Of a stretch of 52,614 nt of DNA, positions 1-8,065 are shown in pieces. A program made the position numbers and the translations under genes. Source of the stretch: Verrucomicrobiota bacterium (lineage in GTDB: Bacteria; Verrucomicrobiota; Verrucomicrobiia; Verrucomicrobiales; Akkermansiaceae); the NCBI GenBank assembly GCA_026397725.1, contig JAPLUI010000494.1, positions 1 to 52,614 on the forward strand. The letters are read 5' to 3'. Below the pieces are notes generated by a model, which ran no database searches, had not been told where the DNA came from, and saw only the letters and a list, made by a program, of their open reading frames with translations. Position 1 is the stretch's first letter. Each line of letters starts with the position of its first letter.

Positions 1-91
1 GTCAAAGGAGGAACTGAAAAGCATCCATCTTAAACCCAATAAATTTCACGGTGAATGGAATTACAAAATCATACCATCATAAATGTCCGTA

Positions 92-121
92 TTGGAAAGT
101 TTATTTATTTACACCGCCTTA
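92..121. repeat. End of a MITE-like element (copy C, partial)
   Basis: An AT-rich stretch reads TTGGAAAGTTTATTTATTTAC, then ACCGCC and TTA. The same run occurs at the right end of the complete element at 19751-19937, where it is likewise followed by GCC and TTA. I therefore read it as the right terminus of a third, degenerate copy. The interior (1-91) is AT-rich but does not show the palindromic core found in the other copies. It sits directly upstream of an IS91 remnant. Confidence 0.5.
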
Positions 122-224
122 GTCAAATAAAAAGTCGCCTAGTGGTAAAAAAATTCCAATTTAGGAAGCGAATCGTCGCACGAATTCCTGCATCGTACTG
201 CAAATGTTCTTATGAACATTCGCT

Positions 225-722
225 GTGCCTACCATCTACCACCCCCGCCGTCCCCGTGCCTCCCCTCTCTGGCAAATCGTCACTGCCGCCTGGGAGGCCT
301 TTGTCGCCGGCTACGAAAAATGCCGCCGCGCCGCCATGGGCCCGCTCCGCCCGAATGGCTTCGCGGTCGTGCGCAATTTCCTCCGTTGTAGCGACCGTGC
401 CTGCGGCGTCCCGCCGCAGGCCGTGGACGGCGCGTCTCGCGCCGCGAATTCGAATGCCGCCGCCACCACTCCCCCCGCCTGCCACCAGCGCCGCGTCCGC
501 CAAGCCGCCGCTTGCATCTCCACCTCGGTCCGTCACGAAGTCCCGCACCGCCAGTTCGTCTTCACCATCCCCAAAATCCTGCGCGGCATTTTCCGCAAAC
601 GCCGCGACCTCCTCCACCTCCTGTTCAACACGGCGACCGACACCTTGCTCGAATCATTCCGCGCCCGCCTCAACCTGCCTGATGGCCGTCTCGCCGCTGT
701 CGCCGCCGGCCACCCCTTCTAA
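225..722 (+). pseudogene. IS91-family transposase remnant (N-terminal zinc-binding region)
   Basis: The first and last thirds read like the N-terminal domain of IS91-family transposases: YHPRRPRASPLWQIVTAAW near the start, then CHQRRVRQ, HEVPHRQFVFTIPK and FRKRRDLLHLLFN. In intact relatives the middle carries a Cys-rich zinc ribbon. Here about 35 residues (roughly 395-480) are replaced by an unrelated Ala/Pro-rich stretch, so most zinc ligands are lost. The frame stops at 722, far short of the ~380 residues of a full transposase, and the catalytic HUH/Y region is absent. A GTG at 225 is the apparent start. This is a dead fragment; the family call is fairly secure. Confidence 0.75.
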
Positions 723-915
723 CGAGACCACCAAGCGGAATTTTGAGATTTTCGAAAAGATCCTCGACAACGCGGACAGGATAGGTCTCCTAGTGTCCGA
801 GGAGATTTACCATGATTCTGACGAAATCCCCCATTTCCCTGCATGATCCCGCCGGACCAATGCCTTGGTCGGCTCCGTGGCTGGGGCTTTTGTGCCGTTT
901 CCGCCCCCCTTTTCC

Positions 916-978
916 CCGCCCTCCGGTCCGGCCACCGGCTCTTTCAACGGCCTTCATCCCAAAGCAATTTCCTAGCAG
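916..978. repeat. Dispersed ~60-bp repeat, copy 1
   Basis: The run from CCCTCCGGTCCGGCC through GGCTCTTTCAACGGCCTTC to CAATTTCCTAGCAG recurs in the same orientation at 8066-8133 and 16386-16440. Identity stops sharply on both sides. No convincing protein is encoded in any frame shared by all three copies, so I treat it as a non-coding dispersed repeat. This copy sits between the IS91 remnant and the tail-collar fragment. Confidence 0.7.
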
Positions 979-999
979 TCAGTCGATCACAAGACCTGC

Positions 1000-1135
1000 T
1001 GGTGGAGTCATTGGTTACGAAGGGCCAACTCCAGCCAGGGCTCCCGATAGCACAAACATCATTGTAATCACTCCTACAGGCGGATCCGAAACCCGACCCA
1101 GGAATGCATACGTCAACTACATCATCAAATACTGA
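1000..1135 (+). pseudogene. C-terminal remnant of a tail-collar protein (copy 1 of 3)
   Basis: The last ~18 codons (GGSETRPRNAYVNYIIKY) match the C-terminus of the intact collar gene that follows (GGSETRPKNAYVNYIIKY) almost perfectly. Nothing upstream of about 1000 resembles the rest of that protein. The stop lies one base before the ATG of the next gene, the same spacing as between the second and third copies. This suggests an original tandem array whose first member lost everything but its tail. Confidence 0.7.
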
Positions 1136-1136
1136 A

Positions 1137-2288
1137 ATGAAGCGATTTCTTCCCATGTCCCTTCTTATGGCAGTCTCTTGCCTTGCGGTGGGCCAATCGC
1201 CCTACGCCTCGCTGCAAATTCCCAAGCAAATCCAATACCAAGGCCGCGTCTCCACGGCTGCCGGCGGAGCGTGGGGCGGGGCGGAGGGCTACTTCACTTT
1301 TGCACTCGTTCAAGGTACGACCGTCCTTTGGAACAATTGGGAGGGGACTGCCAGCCCTTCCGATCCCGGAACCGTCGCGTTGGGAGCCGGGCAAGTTCTG
1401 ACCCTGCCTGTCACTAGCGGGACATTTTCCATTCGCCTCGGTGAGGGTTCGGACATCAACGAGCAGATCCCGGCGACGGTATTTTTCGATTCCACCTCCA
1501 ACTCCATCCGCGCCGGGGTGAAGCTCGCGGTGTGGTTTAGCCCGGATGGTGGCAGTTTCACCCGCTTGAGTCCGAATGTGGAATTCACCTCCGTGCCCTA
1601 CGCCATGGTTTCGGGGATCGCGGAGACGGTCAAGGAACGGGCGGTGACGACCGCGATGCTTGCCGATCACTCCGTCACATCCGTTCAGATTGCTTCAAAC
1701 GCGATTGGCAACGCGGATATCGGCGACGGGCAGGTCACGGGCAACAAACTCGCCGCCGGTACGATCCCGCTCTCGAAGGTTGACGGAAGTTTTATGCAAT
1801 CGCTTGTTCCGGCGGGAACCATTTTGTCCTTCGGCGGGACGGCGGCACCCGCAGGTTACCTGATGTGCGCGGGACAATCCTACCCGAATGCCACCTACCC
1901 TGCGCTTTCATCTGTGCTCGGCAACGCTTTTGGCGGCGATGCATCGACGTTCCGCGTGCCGGATCTGAGAGGTCGATTCTTGCGGGGGACCGACGATCCC
2001 GATGGGGCCGGAAGTGTTTTCGCCGCCGCGGGGAGGGACCCGAATGTTTCCAATACCGATCGACTGGCGATGAATAGCGGAGGAAATACGGGGAATGCCG
2101 TGGGCAGTGTGCAACTCGACGAGCTGAAGAGTCATGTTCACAACATTCAACTGGGAGGCGACGGCTTTACGGCTGGAGGAAAGCCCCAAAGGTCTGCAAA
2201 CCACAACGACAATGCTGTCACAGACGTCACTGGTGGAAGTGAAACCCGCCCAAAGAACGCCTACGTCAACTACATCATCAAATACTGA
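1137..2288 (+). CDS. Secreted protein with phage tail-collar domain (intact copy)
   Basis: This encodes 383 residues. The start at 1137 gives a good signal peptide (MKRFLPMSLLMAVSCLAVGQ). The N-terminal half (~20-190) is a conserved region seen in verrucomicrobial collar proteins, with repeated FALVQG and FTSVPYAMV motifs. The C-terminal third is a phage tail-collar domain: VPAGTILSFGG, APAGYLMCAGQ, FRVPDLRGRFLRG, then a His-containing tip (SHVHNI) and the NAYVNYIIKY end. Collar domains normally form trimeric fibre tips on phage tails. With a signal peptide and no other phage genes nearby, this is more likely an exported host or domesticated fibre-like protein (inference). It is the only complete member of a three-gene tandem array. 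Confidence 0.8.
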   Translation: MKRFLPMSLLMAVSCLAVGQSPYASLQIPKQIQYQGRVSTAAGGAWGGAEGYFTFALVQGTTVLWNNWEGTASPSDPGTVALGAGQVLTLPVTSGTFSIRLGEGSDINEQIPATVFFDSTSNSIRAGVKLAVWFSPDGGSFTRLSPNVEFTSVPYAMVSGIAETVKERAVTTAMLADHSVTSVQIASNAIGNADIGDGQVTGNKLAAGTIPLSKVDGSFMQSLVPAGTILSFGGTAAPAGYLMCAGQSYPNATYPALSSVLGNAFGGDASTFRVPDLRGRFLRGTDDPDGAGSVFAAAGRDPNVSNTDRLAMNSGGNTGNAVGSVQLDELKSHVHNIQLGGDGFTAGGKPQRSANHNDNAVTDVTGGSETRPKNAYVNYIIKY

Positions 2289-2289
2289 C

Positions 2290-3132
2290 ATGAAGCAATT
2301 CCTTCCCGTGTTCTTTCTTATGGCAGTCTCTCACCTTGCGGTGGGGCAATCTCCTTACGCCTCACTGCAAGTCCACAAGCAAATCCAATATCAAGACCGT
2401 GTCGCCACGGCTGCTGGCGGAGTGTGGAGCGGGACCGAGGGCTACTTCACCTTTGCACTCGTGCAAGGATCCACCGTGCTCTGGAACAACTGGGAAGGAA
2501 CAGCCAGTCCTTCCGATCCGGGAACCGTCTCGCTCTGGGCGGGTCAGGTTCTGACATTGCCAGTGAATCAAGGGGTGTTCTCCATCCGCTTGGGCGAAGG
2601 CTCGGACACCAATGAGCAGATCCCTCCCACTGTGTTCTTCGACACCACATCCAATTCCGTGCGAAACGGAGTAAAACTGGCTGTTTGGTTTAGCCCGGAT
2701 GGCGGCAGCTTCACCCGTCTGAGTCCGGATGTGGAATTCACCTCGGTGCCCTTTGCGATGGTGGCGGGAATCGCCGAGGCAGTGAAGGAGCGGGCAGTGA
2801 CGTCAGCGATGGTTGCTGAGGGGACATTACTGGCGGGCGATTTGTCTGCTCCACTGCAAGCTGATAGTTTGATTCCCTCCGGTTCTGTCATGCCGTTTGC
2901 GGGAACGGTCGTTCCCGCGGGTTGGGTGTTTTGCGATGGTTCTTCAAAGCTCAGAACGGATCCTGTTTTCTCCCGTCTGTTTGAGATTGTGGGAATCACC
3001 TACGGGGCGGATGATGGGAATCATTTCAATCTGCCAGACATGAGGATAGAGGTAGGAACGGGGCTTTCGCCCCGCTCCCCCCTCCGAACCGGACGGGCGG
3101 ATCTCCCGCATCTTATGTGGCTAGCCACATAA
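2290..3132 (+). pseudogene. Truncated tail-collar protein (copy 3 of 3)
   Basis: This is a paralogue of the preceding gene with the same signal peptide (MKQFLPVFFLMAVSHLAVGQ) and the same N-terminal region. The collar domain starts normally (IPSGSVMPFAG, VPAGWVFCDGS, FNLPDM) but ends at about 3044, within the PDLRGRF-type motif. From there the frame runs through group II intron and RIT sequence for about 29 foreign residues and stops at 3132. The remainder of the collar, including the His tip and YIIKY end, is missing. It starts two bases after the previous stop. The truncation point coincides with the 3' terminus of an antisense group II intron. Confidence 0.75.
3045..3111 (-). mobile_element. 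Group II intron 3' end (domains V-VI), remnant
   Basis: Read on the minus strand this is a classic group II intron 3' end. It holds a domain V distal part (GATGCGGGAGATCCGC, then CGTCCGGTTC), a linker, a domain VI hairpin (GCGGGGCGAAAGCCCCG) and the terminal CCTACCTCTATC. The proximal 5' strand of domain V (the GAGCCGG partner of CCGGTTC) is missing and replaced by the RIT-associated palindrome. The exon boundary falls exactly where the collar gene stops matching its paralogue. Only ~70 nt survive, with no reverse transcriptase. Confidence 0.7.
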
Positions 3133-3137
3133 GATGC
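3108..3137. repeat. 30-bp perfect palindrome at the RIT element edge
   Basis: The sequence GCATCTTATGTGG-CTAG-CCACATAAGATGC is a perfect 30-bp palindrome. TTATGTGG/TTATGTTG-like words recur at about 3139-3147 and 3155-3163, and an inverted ACAACATAA lies near 3213. RIT elements carry terminal inverted repeats next to the third recombinase gene; this is the side where the 3229-4269 gene ends. The outer GATGC arms belong to the intron domain V, so they could be a target duplication (inference). Confidence 0.7.
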
Positions 3138-3228
3138 GTTATGTTGCGAGCCTCGTTATGTGGCCAAGTCGGCCGGAAGGGGCTTGGATGCTTGGTTTGC
3201 GCAGAAAGTTGACAACATAATTCGAGCA

Positions 3229-4269
3229 CTAAAGAGCGTTGAGGAACGCCATGATGTCGTTGTTGTGCCACGTCGGGGCGGGATATTCGTGAGGCGCATC
3301 GTCCTGGATGGCACAGGATTTCAGTGCCGCCGCCTTCGATTCGAGATCGATTTGAGCGTATCGATTGGTGGTTTCCAGCGAGACATGCCCAAGCCATGCG
3401 CGGATTGTATTGATGTCCACGCCGGCACGCAGCAGATGGACGGCGGTGGTGTGGCGGATGCTGTGCGGAGTGATGCGTTTTGTCTTCATCGAGGGGACGC
3501 CCCGCGCGGCCTTGGCCGCAGACCGCACCACCAGCGAATGCACGCCGTATCGGGTGATGGGTTCGCCACGAATATTCAGGAACACCGGGGCATCTTTTGC
3601 ACCCTCGATTCGTGCCGCGATGAGCGTGCGAAGGGCTTTGACCGTCTGCGACCAAAGCGGGCACATCCGGATTTTCCGACCTTTGCCGTGGCGACGTGCT
3701 GAGGGGTGCTCTTGGAGATCCAGATCGCCAATCGTCACGGTCGCGACTTCGCTGGCCCGTGCGCCGGTATTGTATAGAAAAAGGAGCAAGGCATAGTCGC
3801 GCCCCCCTTGGCGGCGATGACGGTCGGGAGCATTCAGAAGGCCGTCGATTTCGTCCATTTCGAGGTAGGCCATGGTGGGAGCGGCCGTTTTGCGCAGCGG
3901 TATCGCATGGACTTGCGTTGCCTGTTCGACAAGTTCGGGGACCTGTCGGCTGATGAAGCCAAAGAGCGAATGGAGCGCCGCCAGGCGCTGGTTGCGCGTC
4001 GCCACGGAGTTGCCGCGTTCCTTCTCAAGATGGACCAGGAAGGAGCGAAGCATCTCCGGCGAAAGATCCTCGACGCTCACGCGCCTTGGATCAAGGGCAT
4101 GATGTTTGGCCAGATAGGCGAAAAGCAAAAGGATCGCATCACGATAGCTGTGCTGGGTGTTGAGGCTCAGATTTCGATCCGCCACGATCTCCTCAAGAAG
4201 AAAGCGCCGGACGACAGGACCGATGGGGTGTTTATGGGGTGTTGTGGTTTTCATGGTTGGTTGAGGCAT
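3229..4269 (-). CDS. Tyrosine recombinase, third gene of a RIT element (RitC-like)
   Basis: This encodes 346 residues, the normal size for the last of three RIT recombinases. An N-terminal SAM-like core-binding domain (~15-110; motif LSLNTQHSYRDAILLLFAYL) precedes the catalytic domain. The catalytic set is present: Arg in NTGARASEV, H-x-x-R in HSIRHTTAVH, the WLGHVS motif, and the nucleophile Tyr in TTNRYAQI. Its start overlaps the end of the upstream recombinase remnant by 38 bases, the translationally coupled arrangement typical of RIT trios. The gene itself looks intact, but its partners are truncated or missing, so the element is probably immobile alone. A stand-alone XerD-type integrase is the alternative; the overlapping neighbour argues for RIT. 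Confidence 0.85.
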   Translation of the reverse strand: MPQPTMKTTTPHKHPIGPVVRRFLLEEIVADRNLSLNTQHSYRDAILLLFAYLAKHHALDPRRVSVEDLSPEMLRSFLVHLEKERGNSVATRNQRLAALHSLFGFISRQVPELVEQATQVHAIPLRKTAAPTMAYLEMDEIDGLLNAPDRHRRQGGRDYALLLFLYNTGARASEVATVTIGDLDLQEHPSARRHGKGRKIRMCPLWSQTVKALRTLIAARIEGAKDAPVFLNIRGEPITRYGVHSLVVRSAAKAARGVPSMKTKRITPHSIRHTTAVHLLRAGVDINTIRAWLGHVSLETTNRYAQIDLESKAAALKSCAIQDDAPHEYPAPTWHNNDIMAFLNAL

Positions 4270-4543
4270 AGTGTTCGAAGCGTTTTCCCGCCTCGGCGAG
4301 CAACTGCGGGGTCATGGTCAAATAGCTCTGCGTCCCCGAGATGTTGACGTGGCCGAGGTAGGTCGAGAGCAGGGGGAGGCAGGCCTGCACGTCGGCACCC
4401 TCGCGATACCAGGCGAGAAGCCGATGCACGGCAAAGGAATGGCGCAGGTCGTGAAGTCGCGGCTGCCGGCGAGACCCTGCGGGACGTCCAACTCCGGCCC
4501 GAGCACGCAGGGGCGGCAGTTGGGGTGGCAGTGGCGCCAACAA
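4232..4543 (-). pseudogene. RIT recombinase B, C-terminal remnant
   Basis: About 80 residues match the C-terminal catalytic half of the middle RIT recombinase. H-x-x-R is in LHDLRHSFAVHRLL, followed by WYREGADVQACLPLLSTYLGH and the nucleophile region GTQSYLTMT. The first ~15 residues of the open frame (a Pro/Leu run) do not fit the family. The N-terminal domain, the first catalytic Arg and the whole first recombinase are absent. The 3' end overlaps the following recombinase gene as in intact trios. It is therefore a 5'-truncated RIT element whose left boundary lies near 4530. Confidence 0.75.
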
Positions 4544-4804
4544 CTGCCGCGTCGCTTACCGCAGTAGCGATGGTCGTCCATATGGATCAGCCAACGGCCT
4601 CGGCTTTCGCCCCGCCCGCAGCACAGCCCCTAGCAACAGCAATCAGCGGAGCGATCTCCGCGGGAGGCGAGGAACGACTCCCGGTCAAGGTTGCGCGCGG
4701 CTTCCTCGGCAGGACCGGACTCACGACACTGTCGTGCCTCGCGCGTCCCGAGCAGTTCCAGATTTCCCTTGCCCCCCGCCCCGCGCCGGATTACGATCCC
4801 CGCG

Positions 4805-5578
4805 ATGACCAAGTACCTAACCACCGCCCTGCTTGTAGCAGGTCTATCCATCGCTTCTGCCTCAGCCGTCGACAAGGCAAGGGATTCCCGTCTCTATGAA
4901 CTCCGCACCTACCACGCGGAGCCCGGCAAGCTCGATGCCCTGCTGGCCCGCTTCCGTGACCACACCACCAAGCTGTTCGAAAAGCACGGCATGGCCAACA
5001 TTGGCTATTGGGTGCCCGTCGAAAACAAGGACAACCTTCTCATTTACCTGCTTGCCTATCCTGACCGCGCCGCCCGTGATGCGTCCTGGAAGAATTTCCT
5101 GGCTGATGAGGCTTGGAAGAAAGCTGCCGCCGCTTCCGAGGCGGACGGCAGACTTGTCAGTAAAGCCGATCAACTCTTCCTCACCGCCACCGACTTCTCG
5201 CCGGGCTTCACCGCGGCTGGCGGCACCGGCGAGCGACTCTTCGAAATGCGCACCTATACCACTCCCGCCGGCAGACTGCCCGCTTTGCACAGCCGCTTCC
5301 GTGACCACACGCTCGGTCTCTTCAGCAATCACGGCATCACCAACCTCGGCTACTATCAACCGGCTGCGGGCCAACCCGCGGCAGACGAGACCTTGCTGTA
5401 CTTCCTCGCGCACAAGGATGCCGCTGCCGCGCAGAAATCCTGGGACGCATTCCGCGCCGACCCCGGCTGGGTGGCGGCCAAAAAAGCCTCCGAAGATGCC
5501 GCCGGCGGGTCGCTGACCGTCCTGGATGGCGTCAAATCCGTCTTCCTCAAAGCAACCGACTTCTCCCCGGTGAAGTGA
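4805..5578 (+). CDS. Exported protein with two NIPSNAP domains
   Basis: This encodes 257 residues. The start at 4805 gives a clean signal peptide (MTKYLTTALLVAGLSIASASA). Two tandem ferredoxin-like NIPSNAP domains follow: about 28-130 (LYELRTYHAEPGKLDALLAR, then KHGMANIGYWVP) and about 140-250 (LFEMRTYTTPAGRLPAL, then NHGITNLGYYQP). Each ends with the same SVFLKATDFSP-type strand, so the protein is an internal duplication. Bacterial members have no settled enzymatic role; the fold resembles dimeric alpha-beta barrel proteins. It stands alone between the RIT and IS110 remnants and appears intact. Confidence 0.85.
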   Translation: MTKYLTTALLVAGLSIASASAVDKARDSRLYELRTYHAEPGKLDALLARFRDHTTKLFEKHGMANIGYWVPVENKDNLLIYLLAYPDRAARDASWKNFLADEAWKKAAAASEADGRLVSKADQLFLTATDFSPGFTAAGGTGERLFEMRTYTTPAGRLPALHSRFRDHTLGLFSNHGITNLGYYQPAAGQPAADETLLYFLAHKDAAAAQKSWDAFRADPGWVAAKKASEDAAGGSLTVLDGVKSVFLKATDFSPVK

Positions 5579-5631
5579 ACCCGCCCGCCGGGCGAAGCAA
5601 CCCCCTGATACCAGTTCCAAAGTTACTCATC

Positions 5632-5678
5632 AATCGGCGGAAGGGGGCGGTTCGCGCGTCCCCCATCCGCCGCCGATT
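5632..5678. other. Inverted repeat between the NIPSNAP gene and IS110
   Basis: AATCGGCGG pairs with CCGCCGATT across about 29 bases that also contain an internal GGGGG/CCCCC pairing. This makes a GC-rich hairpin ~50 bases after the NIPSNAP stop. There is no downstream T-run, so it is not a textbook rho-independent terminator. It could instead be a target or edge structure of the IS110 element, since IS110 members often insert in palindromes. The remaining 5680-5932 shows no convincing gene. Confidence 0.4.
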
Positions 5679-5932
5679 GTGAATAACTTTGCCGGGACAT
5701 CCGGGGTTCCGGTTGATAACTTTCCCCCGCCGGTTTCTGACCGGCAGCGGAAACGCCCCCGCCCGGATACGGTCGCCAACCCCCAATCCCCGAGGATCTG
5801 GAAAAGAAAACCGGTCCGGACGGAGGTCCATCCCCAAGGTCTGATAGAACAAAGGCTCGCGAAGCTCATCGTATCAGTTCGACCGGTGGAGGGATCGGGC
5901 GTGCCCGCAGGAAATCCGAACCAAACAAGGCA

Positions 5933-6884
5933 ATGACAACTTATCAGGAATTGACCCACTTCGCCGGATTCGACTGGGCAAAGGACCATCACGACATCGT
6001 CGTCGTGGACACCCAGGGCCGTATCGTCTCCGAGTTCCGCATCGAGCACTCCTTGTCAGGATGGCAGCAGTGGAAGGAAAAAACCGCTGCCTTTCCCCAC
6101 CTCGGGGTGGCCATCGAAACCAGCTTCGGTGCCGCCGTCGAACAACTCCTCGACAGCGGTGTGAACCGTCTATCCCATCAACCCGAGGAACGCCAAGCGC
6201 TACCGTGAGCGCAAATGCCCAGCGGCGACAAGACCGACCGGCACGACGCCTGGTCCCAGGCCGACGCCCTGCGACTCGATGGCCATGGCTGGCGTGCCCT
6301 GACCGTCCAGGATCCGGTGGTCGCCGAGTTGCGCCTCCTTTGCCGCGACGAGGTCGCGCTCATCGAAGAGCGCACCGCGCTGGTCAATCAACTCCAGCAA
6401 GCCCTGCACGAATATTATCCAACCGCGCTGGAGGCCTTTGACGACTGGACCGCCACTGGCGCGTGGTCCTTCGTGGAAACATTTCCATCTCCGGAAGCAC
6501 TCACCAAAGCCGGCAAACGCAAATGGGAAGAATTCCTCCACAGCCACAAACTCCATCGTCCCCAGACCTATCAGAAGCGTATCGACACCTTCCAACAGGC
6601 CGGAGAGTGGCATGTCGGCGCGCCCGTCACCGCTGCCAAGAGCCTCCTCGCCGTGGCGCGTTGCAAGCAGTTGCGCGTCCTCCAACTCCAGCTCGATGCC
6701 TACCGCAAATGCATCGATGCCCTTTTTGCCAGCCATCCGGACAGCGGCATGTTCGGTTCGCTGCCCGGAGCCGGACCCAAGCTCGCACCGCGCCAGCTCG
6801 GCGAGATCGGCAGCGACCGGGCGCTTTATCACGACCCGCAAGGCCTCCAGTGCATGGCCGGGACCGCGCCGGTCACGGCCATGA
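5933..6884 (+). pseudogene. IS110-family transposase, frameshifted and truncated
   Basis: The N-terminal DEDD domain starts well (HFAGFDWAKDHHDIVVVD, IETSFGAAVEQLLDSG). Near 6164-6165 one extra A shifts the frame, giving a stop at 6206-6208. The out-of-phase frame still reads YPINPRNAKRYRERKC, the family's expected continuation. A missing C near 6217-6220 restores the original frame at PSGDKTDRHDAW. The rest runs through the coiled linker into the transposase_20 region (LPGAGPKLAPRQLGEIG, MAGTAPVT). Homology ends at about 6884, before the second catalytic Ser region. Two compensating indels plus C-terminal loss make it inactive. Confidence 0.85.
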
Positions 6885-7059
6885 GAACAAACAAACCAAA
6901 AATTCCGCTTGCAACCTATAGAACCGACTGCATCGCTGGAGATGTTCCTGCCGAATCTTCTCTCGCCGGGTCGCCTACCAAGCCTGTGCATACTGAAATA
7001 ATTGCATTTTGCTCGCGAACGATCGTGTGGACCTTCAAGCGTGCTTTAAGATGAGCAGC

Positions 7060-7380
7060 GTTTGGGAGGGCGTCTCACGACGTGATGTGTCAAAACCTCT
7101 GGCGGAAATCCACGAACGGTTCACCTACCGGATGCACGATCTGGGACAGTACCTGAAAACCCTGCGGGGACGCTTCACCCGCTGGTTCAACAGCAGCCAT
7201 GAGCGCACCGGCACGTTGTGGGAAGGTCGCTTCAGGAGCGTGCTGGTAGAAGAAGGCGTGGCAGCGCGGGCGATTGCCGCCTACATCGTGGATGAGATTT
7301 TCAACGCGTACCGGGAGCGGTTCGGGGGACTGCGCAAGGATGGCGCGCGGGCACCGCGGGGTGCCGCGGCTTCGGCCAAG
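7060..7380 (+). pseudogene. REP-associated tyrosine transposase (RAYT) remnant
   Basis: The stretch LAEIHERFTYRMHDLGQYLKTLRGRFTRWFNSSHERTGTLWEGRFRSVLVEEGVAARAIAAYI (about 7090-7290) matches the central and C-terminal part of IS200-like Y1 transposases of the RAYT group, including the family signature (G-T-L-W-E-x-R-F-x-S-V-L-V-E). The N-terminal HUH part is absent. After AAYIVDE the expected LNPVRAGLV segment is lost and the frame drifts. A REP-like double hairpin follows 70 bases downstream, the usual RAYT neighbour. Confidence 0.75.
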
Positions 7381-7450
7381 AGCGTGGGTGGAGCGTGCGG
7401 GATCTGCGGGTGCGGGTGGAATAGCTGCCCGGATTGACCTGCGGTCGGCC

Positions 7451-7519
7451 GCTGGGAACACCGAGCCCCAGCTCGGCGTGTGCCGCTGACACGCCAAGCC
7501 GGGGCTTGGCGTTCCCAGC
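7451..7519. repeat. REP doublet (BIME-like double hairpin)
   Basis: Two 30-nt arms (7451-7480 and 7490-7519) are inverted copies with four mismatches, separated by nine bases. Each arm is itself palindromic around its centre (CCGAG-CCCCAG-CTCGG; CCAAG-CCGGGG-CTTGG). That is the classic layout of two head-to-head REP sequences. It lies just downstream of the RAYT remnant, the enzyme class known to mobilise such repeats. Confidence 0.75.
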
Positions 7520-7554
7520 AGGCTTCCGCGCCCAAAATACTCCCCGTTCCACCC

Positions 7555-7760
7555 GGAGCCGTAAATAAATAATCATGGCGTTAGAAGTTTGATCATTCAG
7601 AAATTAGGTAAAATGATGAAGGGTAAAATGATGGAAGAAAAGATCATAATTCCCGATAACGGGAGCACAATTCCAGTTCTTCATGATTTTACCCTATCAT
7701 GATTTTACCAAATTGATTCCATGCTAACATGCAGATTTTGTAAGGTTTATTTCTTTACGG
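7555..7760. repeat. MITE-like palindromic element (copy A)
   Basis: The left end GGAGCCGTAAATAAATAA matches, in inverse, the right end of the complete element at 19751-19937. The right end TTTATTTCTTTACGG matches it directly. The core is a long hairpin: 7607-7639 (two GGTAAAATGATG-type words) pairs with 7677-7709 (two CATGATTTTACC words) around a ~37-base loop. The outer sequence is more degenerate than in the complete copy and no flanking duplication is visible. The right end is fused to a ParE-type reading frame, so it probably disrupted that gene. Confidence 0.7.
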
Positions 7761-7972
7761 AAAGATTTCGTGCCGAAATTTACCAAGGCATCCAGAAAGC
7801 TCAGGAAACGCCTCTGCATGATCGGATTATCGAGCACCCATACCGTCGAATTCTTTGCGAAAGTTTCCCCGATCGGATCGTCGTCGAGATCATTGAGGAG
7901 TTGCAGGCCGTGCATATCGTCGCAGTGACGCATCAAATGCGCCATCCCGATCACTGGAAGAACCGCCTCTAA
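7760..7972 (+). pseudogene. RelE/ParE-family toxin, N-terminally truncated
   Basis: About 70 residues match the C-terminal three quarters of ParE-type toxins: FRAEIYQGIQKAQETP, then HPYRRILCESFPDRIVVEI and the strand-tail VHIVAVTHQMRHPDHWKNRL. The first ~20 residues expected in a ~95-residue toxin are missing. Codons upstream of 7760 belong to the palindromic element. No antitoxin gene is recognisable on either side. An ATG at 7721 inside the repeat could still give an 83-residue product, but it would start with non-homologous sequence. Confidence 0.65.
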
Positions 7973-8065
7973 AAAGCAATGCCTCGGCAGGAAGAAGACG
8001 CAGGCGGCGAGACGCCACCTGAACGGCCTGCCGCAAGATGCGTCAGCCACAACATGCGCAACCCC

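Noticed and set aside
4525..4899. Plus-strand open frames between the RIT remnant and the NIPSNAP gene
   Set aside because: They have no family signal, and one overlaps the NIPSNAP signal peptide in another frame.
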